Shown here: positions 51,266-63,212 of the stretch, piece after piece | Layout: every line of letters begins with the position of its first letter | Position numbering within the stretch: position 1 is the first letter of the stretch | Source of the DNA: Pseudo-nitzschia pungens | Taxonomy: Eukaryota > Bacillariophyta > Bacillariophyceae > Bacillariales > Bacillariaceae | Length of the DNA: 64,000 bases | Reading direction: 5' to 3' | Assembly: GCA_037355855.1 (NCBI GenBank) | Contig: CM074765.1 | Span: 2,294,001 to 2,358,000, forward strand | Made by a program: the position numbers and the translations under genes | The notes under the pieces: generated by a model | Databases searched by the model: none | Seen by the model: the letters and a program-made list of their open reading frames with translations, nothing else | What the model was told of the DNA's origin: nothing

Positions 51266-54200
51266 TTGCACAAGCAATCCTCCACCAAGAGACCCAAGGG
51301 TCCACCAAAACCAGCAATCACCTTGCCTCCGGCGCCACAGGCCCTGGATGCCAGTCCAGCACAGCTGACTGGGATGACGCAAGGAGGAGATCTCCCGGAG
51401 AAAGAGGGGAAGGAACCTACAGGATGGATTATTCCTGTTGAGCGCTCAGCAAAGACTGCAACAGCAGCAACAAAAACAGTTCGATTCTCCGAAAAGAGCA
51501 ATCCGAACATGGATACGAATCAAAATCAATCGAATCGATCCAAGGGTACAGACGCATCATCAATTAATACAATCAATCCGAATAAGACAGCAGTAACAAA
51601 TGGACCAACCTTGTCTCTGGCAAGGAACTGGTCCACCGGTACAGCAAAAAATCTCTATTGCAATACCCAAAACTCCAAAGACTACACCAAAGGAGGTGCG
51701 CTGGAGCAAAATTATTTGAAACTGCTGTCGACTACTGGAAATCCAGTAGAACAGGCATCCCCGAATAAGAGCAACGTGGCTCCTATTCAGAATACGAGCA
51801 ACGTGGCTCCTATTCTTCTAACCAACGTACAGTACATACAAGGCATCCCCATGAAATCAAGACCACTACTAGCACTACTAGACAGTGGATCCTCCGGAAC
51901 TCTAATGAACAAAAGAGCGCTACCATTTGGCACCATACCAATAAGAAGCAAGCACCAAGTCCTAACCACTACAGCGAACGGAAGCTTCGATACTACAGAA
52001 TATATTATCATGAAGAACATCAAGCTACAGGAGTTTGGCAACAGCACCATCGACCGACAAGAGGCAAGGCTCTTCCATTCCCCGAACTGCAGATACGATT
52101 TGATACTAGGCAGAGACTTCCTCCACCTAGCACAGATCAATCTCCTATTCAAAGAAAGAGCAGTTCAGTGGATGGATCGAACCATCCCTATGAAGGACAC
52201 CTCTTTATACCATGACAACTACAACATGCTCATGGAAGAACTAGAGGACGCTGAACTCTTTGCTGATGATCTCTCATTTGCAAATCCATACAAGTCCAAG
52301 GTAATACTAGATCAAGCCTACGAAGAGACAGATCCATCGACAGTTGCCCAACAACAGGCCCACATGTCCAAGACAGAACAGCAGCAGTTCCAAGCCATAC
52401 TAAACAAGTATCCAAACGTCTTTAATGGTGAACTTGGCAAGTACCCTCACAAGAAGATCTCTCTAAGACTGAAGCCCGGATCCAAACCCATACACAAGAA
52501 GCCTTACCCAGTTGCATACAAAAGAGAAGACCTATTCAAAAGGGAGCTACAGAATCTTTGCAATGATGGAGTACTCAAGCGATGTACTGGACCAGCTGAA
52601 TGGGCATTCCCTACATTTATTGTTCCAAAGAAAGACAACAGAGTCTGATGGGTATCAGACTTCAGAGAACTCAATGAACTCCTTGAAAGACGTCCTTATC
52701 CAATCCCCCGGATACAGGATATCATGAACAAAAGGGGCAAATACACTCACTTCACCAAGATTGACTTGTCCATGCAATACTACTGCTTTGAACTGGATGA
52801 AGCAAGCAAGAAGCTCTGTACCATAATCACTCCTTATGGTTGCTATGAATACCAACGATTACCAATGGGTGTCAAAGTCTCTCCAGACGTTGCTCAGCAA
52901 CTAATGGAAGATATCCTACAAGACACTGACTGCACTGTTTATATTGATGATATAGGCGTATGGACCAATGGATCCTTTGACCTTCACATGAAGACCATTG
53001 ACAAGATCTTAGACCGGCTCAACCAAAATGGACTCAAATGCAACCCACTCAAATGTGATTGGGCTGTACAAGAAACTGACTTCCTTGGATATTGGATGAC
53101 ACCTACAGCAGTCAAGCCATGGCGCAAGAAGATAGAAGCCATCCTACATATGGACCGACCACGAACTGTAACCCAAGTCAAATCCTTCCTAGGAGCAGTG
53201 GGATACTATAGAGACATGTGGCCTCGCAGGTCGCATGTCCTAGCTCCTCTCTTCGATATTACCGGAACCCCCAAGAAGCAGGCTCCTCAAGCAGCTACCA
53301 TCAAAGCCAATCAAAAGAACCCTTCAGCTTTCACTTGGGGACCTGCTCAAGATAAAGCCTTTCAAGAAATGAAAGCAATGGTGGCAGCAGATGCGCTGAA
53401 CACCTATCCAGACCTTAACAAGCCCTTTGAACTGTACACTGATGCCTCGGACCTACAACTAGGCGCTGCCATAATACAAGATGGCAAACCTATTGCCTAT
53501 TGGTCCAAGAAACTATCTGATACTCAAAAGAACTATACTACTATGGAGAAAGAACTCCTCGCAATAGTACTCTGCTGCAAAGAGTACAGAAAAATGCTCC
53601 TCGGTGGAGTAATCAACGTATACACCGACCATAAGAATCTTACCTTCAGAACCCTCTCAGTCCAACGAGTCCTCCGGTAGAGATTGTTCCTTGAAGAATT
53701 CGGTGTCAACCTCACCTATGTTGAAGGCAAGAAGAATGTTCTTGCTGATGCCTTCTCCAGACTCCCCCGGATGGATCCACCCACTGTGGGGAAGAAAGAA
53801 GCCCTTGGAAAGGGCACTCTTATTGATTTTTTGAAACTTGAAGTCCCCAAGCACGATGAAGAACTGTTCCTCACAGAGTTCCCCGATCTATTCCAGCACT
53901 TATGCAATGACGCAGACCAGGAATTACAATCCTGTCTGCTGAACAATGAGTGTCTTATTAATCTACCAAACAATCAAGACCTGGAATGCCCAGTGAACTT
54001 CTCCAACATCTATCTTCATCAGCTAAAGGATCCAACCATTAAGTTTAAGATCCAATCCAAGACCTTCTTCTACCAAGAATTAGAGGGGAATAAGATACTT
54101 TGCTACGCGAACCAAACCAATCCTGATTGCTGGAGAATCTACATCCCAGCGTCTCTCATTAATGACACCATCAAGTGGTATCATCTTCTGTTGGGTCATT

Positions 54201-55198
54201 GTGGATCCACCAGATTACAACAGACTATATCAGCCCGATTCTATGCTGACAATCTAACCAGTTTATGCAAATCCTATGTTTGCCCAGAACACTGTATTAA
54301 ATACAAGAACCAGAACTCCCAATATGGCAAACTGCCACCAAAGGAAGCACCTTTCTATGAAGTACATGTTGACCTCATCGGGCCCTGGAAGATTACAGCT
54401 CAGGGCAAGAACTACAACTTCAAAGCTCTAACCTGTATTGATCCGGTTACCAACCTCCTTGAAATCATCAGAATCAGAGACAAGTCCTCTCAACATGTAT
54501 CTGATCAATTCAAGAACTGCTGGCTTGCAAGATACCCAAGACCTATTTGGTGCGTCCATGACAATGGTGGTGAGTTCCTAGGAGCTGAATTTCAAAATAC
54601 CCTCAAGCAGTATGGAATTCACTCAGTCCCTACAACAGTGAAGAACCCCCAGTCAAATGCCATATGCGAGCGCGTTCATCATACAGTTGCTGATATCCTA
54701 CGAGTCCTCGTGCATGTCAACCCTCCACAAGCAAATACCAGAGCCAGTCAGCTCATGGACAACGCTCTATTGACTTGCATGCATGCCTCCAGATGTGCTG
54801 TCAATGCTGCCTTACAAGCCTCCCCTGGATCTCTTGTATTCAGTCGGGACATGCTAATAGATCTACCACTAACGTCCAACCTATTGGCGCTGCAACAACT
54901 CAGACAGCAAGGTATCAACAAGGCTCTGCTCAGAGACAATGTGAAGCGCAAGGAACATACCTTCCAACCCAATGAAAAGGTATGGATGCAAGAGCCCGAT
55001 CCGGACAAGCTACAACCTCGCAAGACAGGACCATTCACTATTGCCCAAGTCAACAACAATGGTACTGTCCGGATTCAAAAGACTCCATCGATCGTCGAAA
55101 CAGTTAACATTCGGAAGCTAACTCCTTATAAAGAGGTCCCAACGGACCATTCCAACTCCAACACTTCAGACAGCTCAGCAATCCATTGGGCAGCTTAA
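51266..55198 (+). pseudogene. pol: Pol of element C, in frame behind the gag TGA
   Basis: The frame of gag continues past its TGA with LHKQSSTKRPKGPP and leads directly into protease (LLDSGSSGTLMN near 51880), RT (YIDDIGVW near 52945), RNase H ([11 protein letters not shown] near 53435) and integrase (HVDLIGPW near 54365, HDNGGEF near 54560, NAICERVHH near 54655), ending SSAIHWAA at 55198. Only two codons interrupt it: TGA at 52646-52648 (AGA in B) and TAG at 53678-53680 (TGG in B). A and B have one extra G in the spacer (gcctgcgaac against gactgcaac near 51458) that moves their pol to the +1 frame. C also lacks their ATG. This layout suggests stop-codon readthrough as the expression route in this lineage. 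Confidence 0.88.
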
Positions 55199-55228
55199 GT
55201 ATGGGATTCATTCAATCATGGGGCACTA

Positions 55229-55557
55229 TGTGACGGGCTAGCGTAGCTAGCAGTCACGATTGAATAATTGACTGAATCCCATATGGGAATCGAATATTAT
55301 ATATATATATTCAGTCATGAATACATTTCGATATGTGTTCTAACTATTATGGTTGAGTCCCAGAAGGTGATATATGCCTAATCGTGGGAACCGACAATGA
55401 ATCAACATTTATGGCAAGAGCATGCCAAAATGTGGCTATGCTCGCGACCTCAAATTTAATATGTTTCCATTCTTAATTCCCGTAACAATATTCCGTAAAG
55501 TATCTAAACATTCACAATTTACATACCACTCCGTGATTTCTACTCTAGACCGTAACA
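55229..55557 (+). repeat. 3' LTR of element C
   Basis: This is the 329-bp partner of 49796-50124. It is preceded by catggggcacta and followed by acaat. Confidence 0.93.
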
Positions 55558-55562
55558 ACAAT

Positions 55563-56074
55563 GACCCAACAGGAGGTGATACCACTTGATGGTATCATTA
55601 GTGAGTGAGCTTGGTATATATATTTTCCAGTTGTCTGGGTTAGATTGGTTTGCATAGCAGAGGATGTTATTGCCTTCTAGTTCTTGGTAGAAGAAGGATT
55701 TGGATTGAATCTTGAACTTGATGGTAGGATCCTTTTGCTGATGGAGATAGATATTAGAATAGTTAACTGGGCATTCCATGTCTTGGTTGTTTGGTAGGTT
55801 GACAAGGCACTTGTTGTTCAGTAGACAGGCTTGTAGTTCCTGATCTGCGTCATTGCACAAGTGCTGGAATAGGTTGGGGAACTCTGCTAAAAATAGTTCT
55901 TCATCTTGTTTGGGAACTTCAAGTTGCAGAAAATTGATTAAGGTGCCCTTTTCAAGGACTTCTTTCTTCCCTTCAGTAGGTGGATCCATCCTGGGGAGCC
56001 TGGAGAAGGCGTCAGCAAGAACGTTCTTCTTGCCTTCCACATAGGTGAGATTGACACCAAATTCTTTGAGGAAT
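55563..56074 (-). pseudogene. pol: Element D pol, RNase H end to integrase zinc region
   Basis: The minus-strand frame reads from [17 protein letters not shown] (next to the LINE2 tail) through DPPTEGKKEVLEKGTL to WYHLLLGHC at the C insertion, with few disruptions. It is co-linear with B at about 11380-11880. It continues at 49795 once C is ignored. Confidence 0.88.
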
Positions 56075-56381
56075 TAATTAATTAATATACTTATTTAAAT
56101 AACTTTAATCACCAAAGGTGAAACTAAATTACTCAGTCTGTAACCAGACTTTAACGTCGCCTCCATCAAAGAGTCAGGACCCCAAGTGGTAGAACGACAA
56201 ATTTTTCAAACAAACCTTGAAGATCAAGCAGGGAAAAGGACAAACAAGTCCCACAAAATAGGGACTTGAGAGAAAGTGAGATGGGAATGGAGATATTGGA
56301 ATAAGATCCAGTATCAAAAGTTATATGACAGGATGAGAAGCAGGAACAGAAGACAAAACCAAGGTACAAAGTGGAAGCACC

Positions 56382-59300
56382 CTAAGGTCCAGTAAGCCAG
56401 GCTCTTAAGAGAGCAGCCTCTCGTTGGTATGGCTGCACAGGTTGGACAGGTGCTGCATACTGCTTCCTGGCAAGGTGGATGGTTGCAAGCCACTGCCTCT
56501 TGGCAGTCAGGGTGTAACCTTGTAGAACTTGGAAAGGGGTTTGCAAAAGGGAGTGTGACTGGGGGAGTGCACCAGCTGCACCAATGGCCAATTCAGAGGT
56601 GATGGAAGCATCAAGAGATTGGTGTTGTTCAGCATCAAGGGTACCCCCAGGACCATGGAGTCGTTCATTCCTATAGGTCCAAAGATCCCAGGAGGTAAGA
56701 AAGAACTGATGGATGATAGCTGTGGCCCAACGTTTGGGAGAGCGCTTGCTTCCAATGTGGGAGTAGTAGTCAGCCTGGATTTGATACCAGCGAGGAGACC
56801 ACCTACCAAGAAGCCAGTTGTGCCAGCCAATAGTCCTCTGTGCCCTGACAGCAGACGCAATTGCAAGTGAGTAAGATGATGGATAAATTCTCTGGCCCTT
56901 CCGAACTCTGGTGAGAAGATCCACAATGGCAACAGCCAATGATGGATCAGTTTGTTCTACTTCAAGCCTCTTCTGCAGTGGCCCAGTGAAGGCAGACACA
57001 CTATGCGTGACAGCCCCAGTATCCTTGCAGGAGAGCACATGAGAAACCTTCTCGTTGTCTGCATCACACATGAACACTTGCATCCATTGAGAGAAAATGC
57101 CCAAGGCTCAAACACAAGTCTGGGATAGTGATGGGCCGAAGCTCTATGAACACCAGAGAGAAATGCCTTTGCCATGCTGTCAACCTGATGATTGCGAAGG
57201 GCCCACCAATCAAGAAAGATTCCAGCTTGATGGCCCTGAACCCACTGAAAGTGCACAGAGATTGGCAGGGCAGAAATCATGTTTCTGATGACATAAACAT
57301 AATCAAAAGACTTCTGGGAAATAACCAAAGGCCAAGATCCCTGAGCCTGTTTGAGAGCTGTGTCACCATCCAGAGCAATGGTGATAGAGCCAGAAGCAAT
57401 ATCAAAAAGACTCACCAGAGCAGTGCAACAGGTGAGAACCCCAATGATGCCTGCCAGTTCACTCCTATAGGATGATTGATCCTCTGGTGATCCACTGACA
57501 AAATTACAGCCAGTGAGGAACAATGAAGCATTCTTGGTGGAGGTATTGGGTGACAAAATGAAAGCAGAAGTTCCTCTGAGAAGGTCCGGATCAAATGAAC
57601 CATCACATACAGCACTGGCAGTACCACTCTCAATAGCATCAACAAGGTGCTGACAGCCAACCTGAGGCAGAGAATATTTGTGGAGAAGTACTCTTGGAGA
57701 TGCACAGAGTGCATCAAAGGCATCTACTGGGGAGTCTGGAAGAGAATCAAATGGATTGTACACCAGAGGATCCATGTCAGGAGGCTCAGAAACAAAAGCA
57801 GAGGACCCAACCACGCGTACAACTTGTCCGCAAATAACAGGGCAGACAAGCACATCAGCACAGGCTGGTTTGTCAGAAATGAGTTCAGAAGTGACCCTGT
57901 ATCTGCCCCTGCCTTGGGAGGTGCTCACAATCCAGCCAGTAGAAGTTTTGAAGAATATTCTGTTGGTGGATGGAGACAAAAACCAAGGCCAAAGAGAAGC
58001 TGTCTGGGGAGAGAGCCAATGCCCAAGGTGAAAAGAAGGAGCCAGTGCCCTGGCTGCAGGGGGTGGACGAGGGGGAAGAAAACAGGTCTGAAGAGCCCTA
58101 GTCCATAAGCGCTTTGCTGCTGGAGGCCAAGATGGAGGACATCTAGGCCAGTCAAGATGATCCCTCAAGTGATTGGAGGATGTCAGCTGGAAGGCCATGG
58201 GTGAGAGTCTTTTTCCATCTGGAGTACAAATGTCAGCAAGGGAAATAGCCTTGAGGGACATGCGCATGTGATTCAAGAGGGACAAGTCAGCACCTCTGAA
58301 GCCAGAGTTGACAAAGGCTTGCATGAGATAACAGTCATTGGAACGTAGCAGTGGAAGATCTGGGAAGTCTTCAAACAAGCTCACAGGGTGAACAGAGAAA
58401 AACTTCCACACATGTTTGTACCAGCAGGGAGTGACGTATGAAGCAAAAGGATGATAGGGTGTGACACCAAGATGGAGAGGAAGTCCAAGTTCAAGCAGGA
58501 GAGACTCAGCAGTTAGCCTGAGAATCCTACCAGTTTGTGAGGACCTGACAGATTCCTGAAAGAGGGTGGCAATATGACTAAACTCTTGGAGGAGGTATGG
58601 ATGGATGAAACCAAAGCCTTGATAGAGGGAAGGACCAGTAGAACACATGTCTAGGGAATGTCCGTGACATCCCTGCTTTATTCAGCACAGGAACAAGAGC
58701 TGGGTGAATTATCTTAGTCCAGGTGGCCTCATCAAGTTGCGTGACAGGCATGGGGTATTCAACAGACTTCATGAAAGAATACTTGAAGGTGTAGAGGGAT
58801 GCGCGCTTCTCACACTTGGAAGCCTTGAGTTGAGATGCCAAAAGACTGAGACTGTGACTGCATAGTGAGCAATCTGTGCTTCCTCATTGCCATCCATGGA
58901 GATAAAAACCCCAAGAGGTCTTGTCAGCATGGTCAACTTCAAAACCGATCCAGGGTAGCTCGAGTGCCATTCTTGTCAGCAACAGAGAAGTCACCAGGGC
59001 ATGTCAGCAATTGAGCGATAGTCCCAAGCCGGATCCATTCCATTTGAAATCAATCAAATAACAGAAAGATTTGGCAGGTTCAATAGCACCACCAGTGGCA
59101 ATAATCCCACCAGCCCACCGGTCAAGAGCTTCCTGAAAGTCAACAGCTAATTCCTCACCAGATGTTGAGGAATCAGAGCCAGCACAAAACAAATCTGTGT
59201 CATCCACAAAGGCAAAACCCACAAGAGAAACCAGTTGCAGTGACAAAGAAGTGATAAGATGGACACCATGCCCAGCCTGTTGCATCATTCGGAAGACAAT

Positions 59301-59795
59301 TGTTGACACCAAAGCCCAAAGAGTTGGACCAATACCATTGCCTTGGCCACAACCACTGAGAGGAACAGGTTCATCACCATACACAGGGCCTGACCGACCA
59401 AAACCAGTTTTGATGTGGTGCTTAGCATGTTGCAGAGTAGACAGAAGAACTTCACACACATGGGCAGGAACCCCAAAGCTCTGGAGAGTGAGACCTGCAA
59501 TCGGATGAGAGATTCTATCATAACAGCCCTTGGCATCATTCATAGCAACAGCACCAGATCTGCGCTTCTGCCGCAACACATCACATATGAGCTTCTTGTT
59601 CAGGCAGGTGTTGATTGCCTTGTGGTGTTTCCTGCTTCCATGTTGATCAACAGCCACTGCATTGGCAAGTTCAGCGTAGGCAAGAATGCGTCTGCCAATC
59701 ATTTTGTTGTTGATTTGGAACTCAGGAGACATCAACTGGATGAGCCTCATCTTATCCACTCTATATTCACCAGGTTTCTTGAAGATCTCAACATC
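56382..59795 (-). pseudogene. LINE2 ORF2 fragment (RT, RNase H)
   Basis: Sequence is very close to LINE1 ORF2 from EIFKKPGEYRVDKMRLI (before RT motif A) to the C-terminus. Present are NDAKGCYDRI, AFVDDTDLF (near 59200), and RNase H with CDGSF, SYRSELAGI and ALDGDTAL. About 250 bp are deleted near 57071, joining LNGCKCS to CDADNEKVSH and removing the first two Cys of the zinc motif. Clusters of 1-nt indels at 58850-59040 and one extra base near 58640 (ttctactgg for ttctatgg) break the frame. At the position where LINE1 has its own frameshift, LINE2 is intact, so the two copies together define the original frame. Confidence 0.88.
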
Positions 59796-61400
59796 ACAAT
59801 TTGCGCGAAGCGCATTTTGTCCGACGTTCCGATGTTCCAGTACTAAAAATACGTAGATTTCTACACAACTTTACCATGCGATATCTCGCTCCCTTTTACA
59901 CCCCCAATCACAACCCCAGGACCTACATGTATTAACCAAGACCTGCGCTCTTCGTTTCTGCTATCGGTTCAGTTGCTGTCTGCTTCTTTTGGTTGATTTG
60001 GTTGCCAATTCACCACTCGGCCGATCGATCGAGCAGCAGCAACAGCACCAAAACAAAACCGACACATAATTTTCTACAGCAATTCCAGTACAGATTCTAC
60101 CGTACAGCAAAACCGACAACACCCTACGACAGGTACATGTCTATTGCTTCGATCTGTTTCCCAGCTCCATTCCAAGGCCCCTAAGTATATCTTATACTTA
60201 ATGTTCTACACTGTTTCCAAGCTGCTTAAGTGATTCTCACTTAATGTTCTACATTCTTCGAAGTTCCTTGCTGAGTCCTCTTAAGTCTTTTCAAGTCGAA
60301 GTTCACGAACAGCCCCTTCCACTGTAGGAATCTTTTTTTCTAAAAAGAAATTCTGTCATCTGTTTTCAAGTCCATTGCCCTGCTGGACCCTAAGTGTTTT
60401 TCACTTATGGTCCTACTGTTTCTTGACCCAAGCCCCAAAGCCGCTAAGTACAGCTCGCTTAGGGCTCGACTACCTACATATACCTCCCAGATGTACTGTA
60501 TAAATGTCATCTGTTTCCAAGTCTACTGCCCTGATGGACCCTAAGTGTTTTCGCTTATGGTCCTACTGTTTCCTGACCCAAGCCCCAAAGCCACTAAGTA
60601 CAGTTTGCTTAAGGCTCCACCACCTACATAACCCTCTCAGGTGTACAGTATAAATGTCATCTGTTTCCAAGTCTACTGCCCTGCTGGACCATAAGTGTTT
60701 TCGCTTATGATCCTACTGTTTCCTTACCCAAGCCCCAAAGCCGCTAAGTACAGCTCGCTTAAGGCTCTCCTACCTACATATACCTCTCAGATGCATTCTT
60801 CAACTGTCATCTGTTTTCAAGACTACTGCCCTGCTGGACCATAAGTGTTCTCACTTAAGGTCCTACTATTTCCTGACCCAAGCCCCAAAGCCGCTAAGTA
60901 CAGCTTGCTTAAGGCTCTCCTACCTACATAACCCTCTCAGATGCACACTTCAACTGTCATCTGTTTTCAAGTCTACTGCCCTGATAGTCCATAACTGTTT
61001 TCGATAATGGACCTACTGTTTTTATGACCCAAGCCCCACAGCTGCTAAGTACATGTTACTTAACGCTTCACCACCATTATATACCCCTCCAGTTCACAGT
61101 ACAGCAGAGACCTGTTTTCAAGCCTACAGCCCTGATGGTCCATAAGTGTTATCACTTAGAGCCCCTGTTTCCAAGCTACTACAGGAGAGCAAGTTCAAGT
61201 TCAAACAGAAGGCCAGCTGTTACGAATTTGAATTTGGTAGTAGGCTCCACCGCCTCTACGTGTTTCCTCTACGTGTTTCCTACTACGAAGTTCGAACAGA
61301 AGGACAGCTGTTACGAATTTGGTAGTAGGCTCCGTACTATATGTACCATACAGTGGTAAGGAATGTGTTTGGGGCACTCGCATTACTGATGCTATGAAGA
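59796..61400 (+). promoter_or_regulatory. LINE2 5' UTR, inverted relative to its ORF2
   Basis: The first ~200 bp align with the 5' end of LINE1 and, from 59872, with LINE3 (4023). The region then holds tandem 150-bp modules and ends in sequence shared with LINE3 (aatttggtagtaggctcc, cgcattactgatgct). It is presumably the internal promoter region of this LINE subfamily. Its 3' half differs completely from the repeat field in LINE1. Confidence 0.65.
60354..61105 (+). repeat. Five ~150-bp tandem modules in LINE 5' UTR
   Basis: Copies begin with gtcatctgtttccaagtcta (or a close variant) at about 60354, 60505, 60655, 60805 and 60955, so the period is almost exactly 150 bp. Each contains gacccaagccccaaagccgc and two cttaag-like half-palindromes. 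LINE3 has one copy (about 4266). Variable copy number of promoter modules is known from other LINEs. Confidence 0.88.
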
Positions 61401-63212
61401 TATTCGAGGTGGTGCTATGATCTGTGCTAGCAAGGCTCCTGTGTAGGAGAATGTACTGGGGCTACAGTCAGCAGCCTCCAGTAACTGACTAACAGGTGCT
61501 GAGCTGAGTGCTAGAGCTGTATGCTGATTGCTAGCATACAGGCTCAGCAACAGGCTTAGCAACAGGCTTAGCAACAGGCTTAGCAGCAGGCTTAGCAGCG
61601 GGCTTAGCAGCAGACCTATCCTGTCTAGTATTGCTAGCAGAATTACTAGGGTCGCCGCGTACGATTTGTACCAATCGTACGTACCCCGAGTAAAGCACCT
61701 TTTGTGGTGTAGCTAAATGCTACAGGGTTAGGGTTGCTAAGGCTACGAGATACTGAAAGATGCTAGCCTACCATGGTACCATGCTACCGCCGGGGCCAGG
61801 TCATTGGTGTGCAATATGTACCATGACTGGATACCCGGCCCAAACAGTTACCCAACGCGCTAGCATAAGCGAGCTAGCGCACGATTCGATCTAATTAAGC
61901 GATACTCCGATTCGCTACCCGTAGAATACAGTACCAGAGCTACAGAGCTCTGTTATTATACGAGTTATCGGAGCGATGTCACGATACAGAGCTGAGCGCT
62001 TTGGCTCAGCTCCTTTCACTCTTTCTTTTATACTCTAAAATAAACACACCTATCATGCCCTCCTTTACGACCGATTCCGATGTACCTCTAGGGAAGTACC
62101 TTGTAGTAACTAAGTGTATGCAATAAGACTTTGAACAGTCCGCTGTAGTCTCACCCTTTGCCAGGGATGTACGCGTTATTATTGTTAAGGCTTTTCCTTA
62201 TTTACAGACCAGTACGAGTCGAACTTATCTACGAGCCGATTAAGTTCCCCGAAGACCGCTGACGAGCGGATATCAACACAGTTTATCAGACCCACCGCTC
62301 GACCCACTACGAACCGGGACGCCGGCTAGAGCGTGTGACGAAACCCAGCTGGCTGATCACCACTGGCATCCATGCCTACACTTGGATGTAAAACATCAGC
62401 TTATTGGACCTACAGCTGACATCGCGAGATCCCTGATGTTAATGGGGAGCCCTTCCCCAGCAGACACGCGGACCGACCGGAGCCCAGCACATCCACCTCT
62501 GGGGGTCTACTGATACATGATACGGTAGTTGAGCATCATGGTGGCACCATGGAGCTCGATCCGGTGGGGAAGGAGCAGGACGTGGAGAAAGCAGCGTCCA
62601 TGATTCCCTGTTATTTACAGGATTCAAGGGGACGCTTGTTTGCAACGGATGGAACCACACTGGAAAAAGAAAAGGCTTTCGTGGAGACAGACCACCACGT
62701 ATTCCAGTGAGAACAGTCAGTTATATCCAGCAGAATAAGAACATGACGTCAGGACCATCCATCAGAATAGTGAGGCGAAGACAACCTCCAATCTGCCATA
62801 CCACCGATTTTGATTTTAGCCAAGGGAATTTGGAATCAGACAAGCCAAGAACCCTGAGATCTGTCATATCTCAGAATCAAATCGATTGGTCCAGAGCAGA
62901 AAGACCGATAGAATTCTTCTCTTTTGGTCGTAACCAACCATCGAATCGGAACCATCGATGTGGATACCTTTTTAACCAACCATCGAATCGGAATCGGAAC
63001 AATCGATGTGAATACCTTTTTAGCTGTTGACACGGAACTGTTGACACCAATGCTGACGTGATACGTGATACCTTTTCTTTCGGAATTGTCGAGTACGGAA
63101 CAATCGACCCGGACCTTCGATCGACAACTTGGACGGAGACAGTCCCCACCACAAAAGAATTTGGTTTAGAAAACTGAAGCAAGTTAGTTACTCAGAGCAA
63201 GTCAAGTTAACC
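61401..63212. other. Unassigned stretch before the terminal Gag-like ORF
   Basis: This 1.8-kb stretch has no convincing ORF. It holds a 12-bp minisatellite (61539-61614) and several short perfect inverted repeats: gtacgatt/aatcgtac (61659-61680), gcgctagc/gctagcgc (61857-61880), the palindrome acagagctctgt (61941-61952) and gagctgagc/gctcagctc (61990-62013). From about 62040 the composition changes and probably represents the leader, perhaps the LTR, of the element encoding the ORF at 63213. I could not find LTR borders. Confidence 0.45.
61539..61614 (+). repeat. 12-bp minisatellite
   Basis: Six consecutive copies of caggcttagcaa with small changes (caggctcagcaa, caggcttagcag, cgggcttagcag), followed by a partial unit. 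Confidence 0.9.

Larger units (their letters stand above)
49796..55557 (+). mobile_element. Ty3/gypsy-like element C
   Basis: C has 329-bp LTRs (49796-50124 and 55229-55557) with about five substitutions and two 1-nt indels between them, and the duplication acaat (49791-49795 and 55558-55562) inside the integrase of D. It contains the edge palindrome (50124-50137), gag (50245-51265) and a pol in the same frame as gag, separated only by its TGA. Two nonsense codons in pol and frame damage in the gag N-terminal half make it inactive, but the layout is the least rearranged in the window. Confidence 0.93.
48263..56074 (-). mobile_element. Ty3/gypsy-like element D, partial, heavily invaded
   Basis: D is on the minus strand. 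Its 3' LTR (48263-48568) and the integrase C-terminal part (48569-49795) lie left of element C, and the integrase N-terminal part with the end of RNase H (55563-56074) lies right of it. C (49796-55557) sits between with the duplication acaat. LINE4 is inserted at 48850 and LINE2 at 56075. Upstream parts of D (RT, protease, gag, 5' LTR) should lie beyond LINE2 but are not found in the window. Confidence 0.85.
56075..61400 (-). mobile_element. LINE2 with inverted 5' part
   Basis: The tail (aattaattaattaatatac, about 56073-56090) and the 3' UTR stem-loops are followed on the minus strand by ORF2 sequence up to 59795. There the sequence switches abruptly to the very 5' end of the LINE in plus orientation (59796, acaatttgcgcg; compare the 26443 end of LINE1) and runs on through 5'-UTR modules to about 61400. 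A 3' part in one orientation joined to an inverted 5' part whose first base lies at the junction is the pattern produced by twin priming. The right border and target duplication were not found, so the end at 61400 is approximate. Confidence 0.75.

Noticed and set aside
61728..61740. Telomere-like gggttagggtt
   Set aside because: A single short match with no tandem array, so it is not a telomere or an interstitial telomeric repeat.
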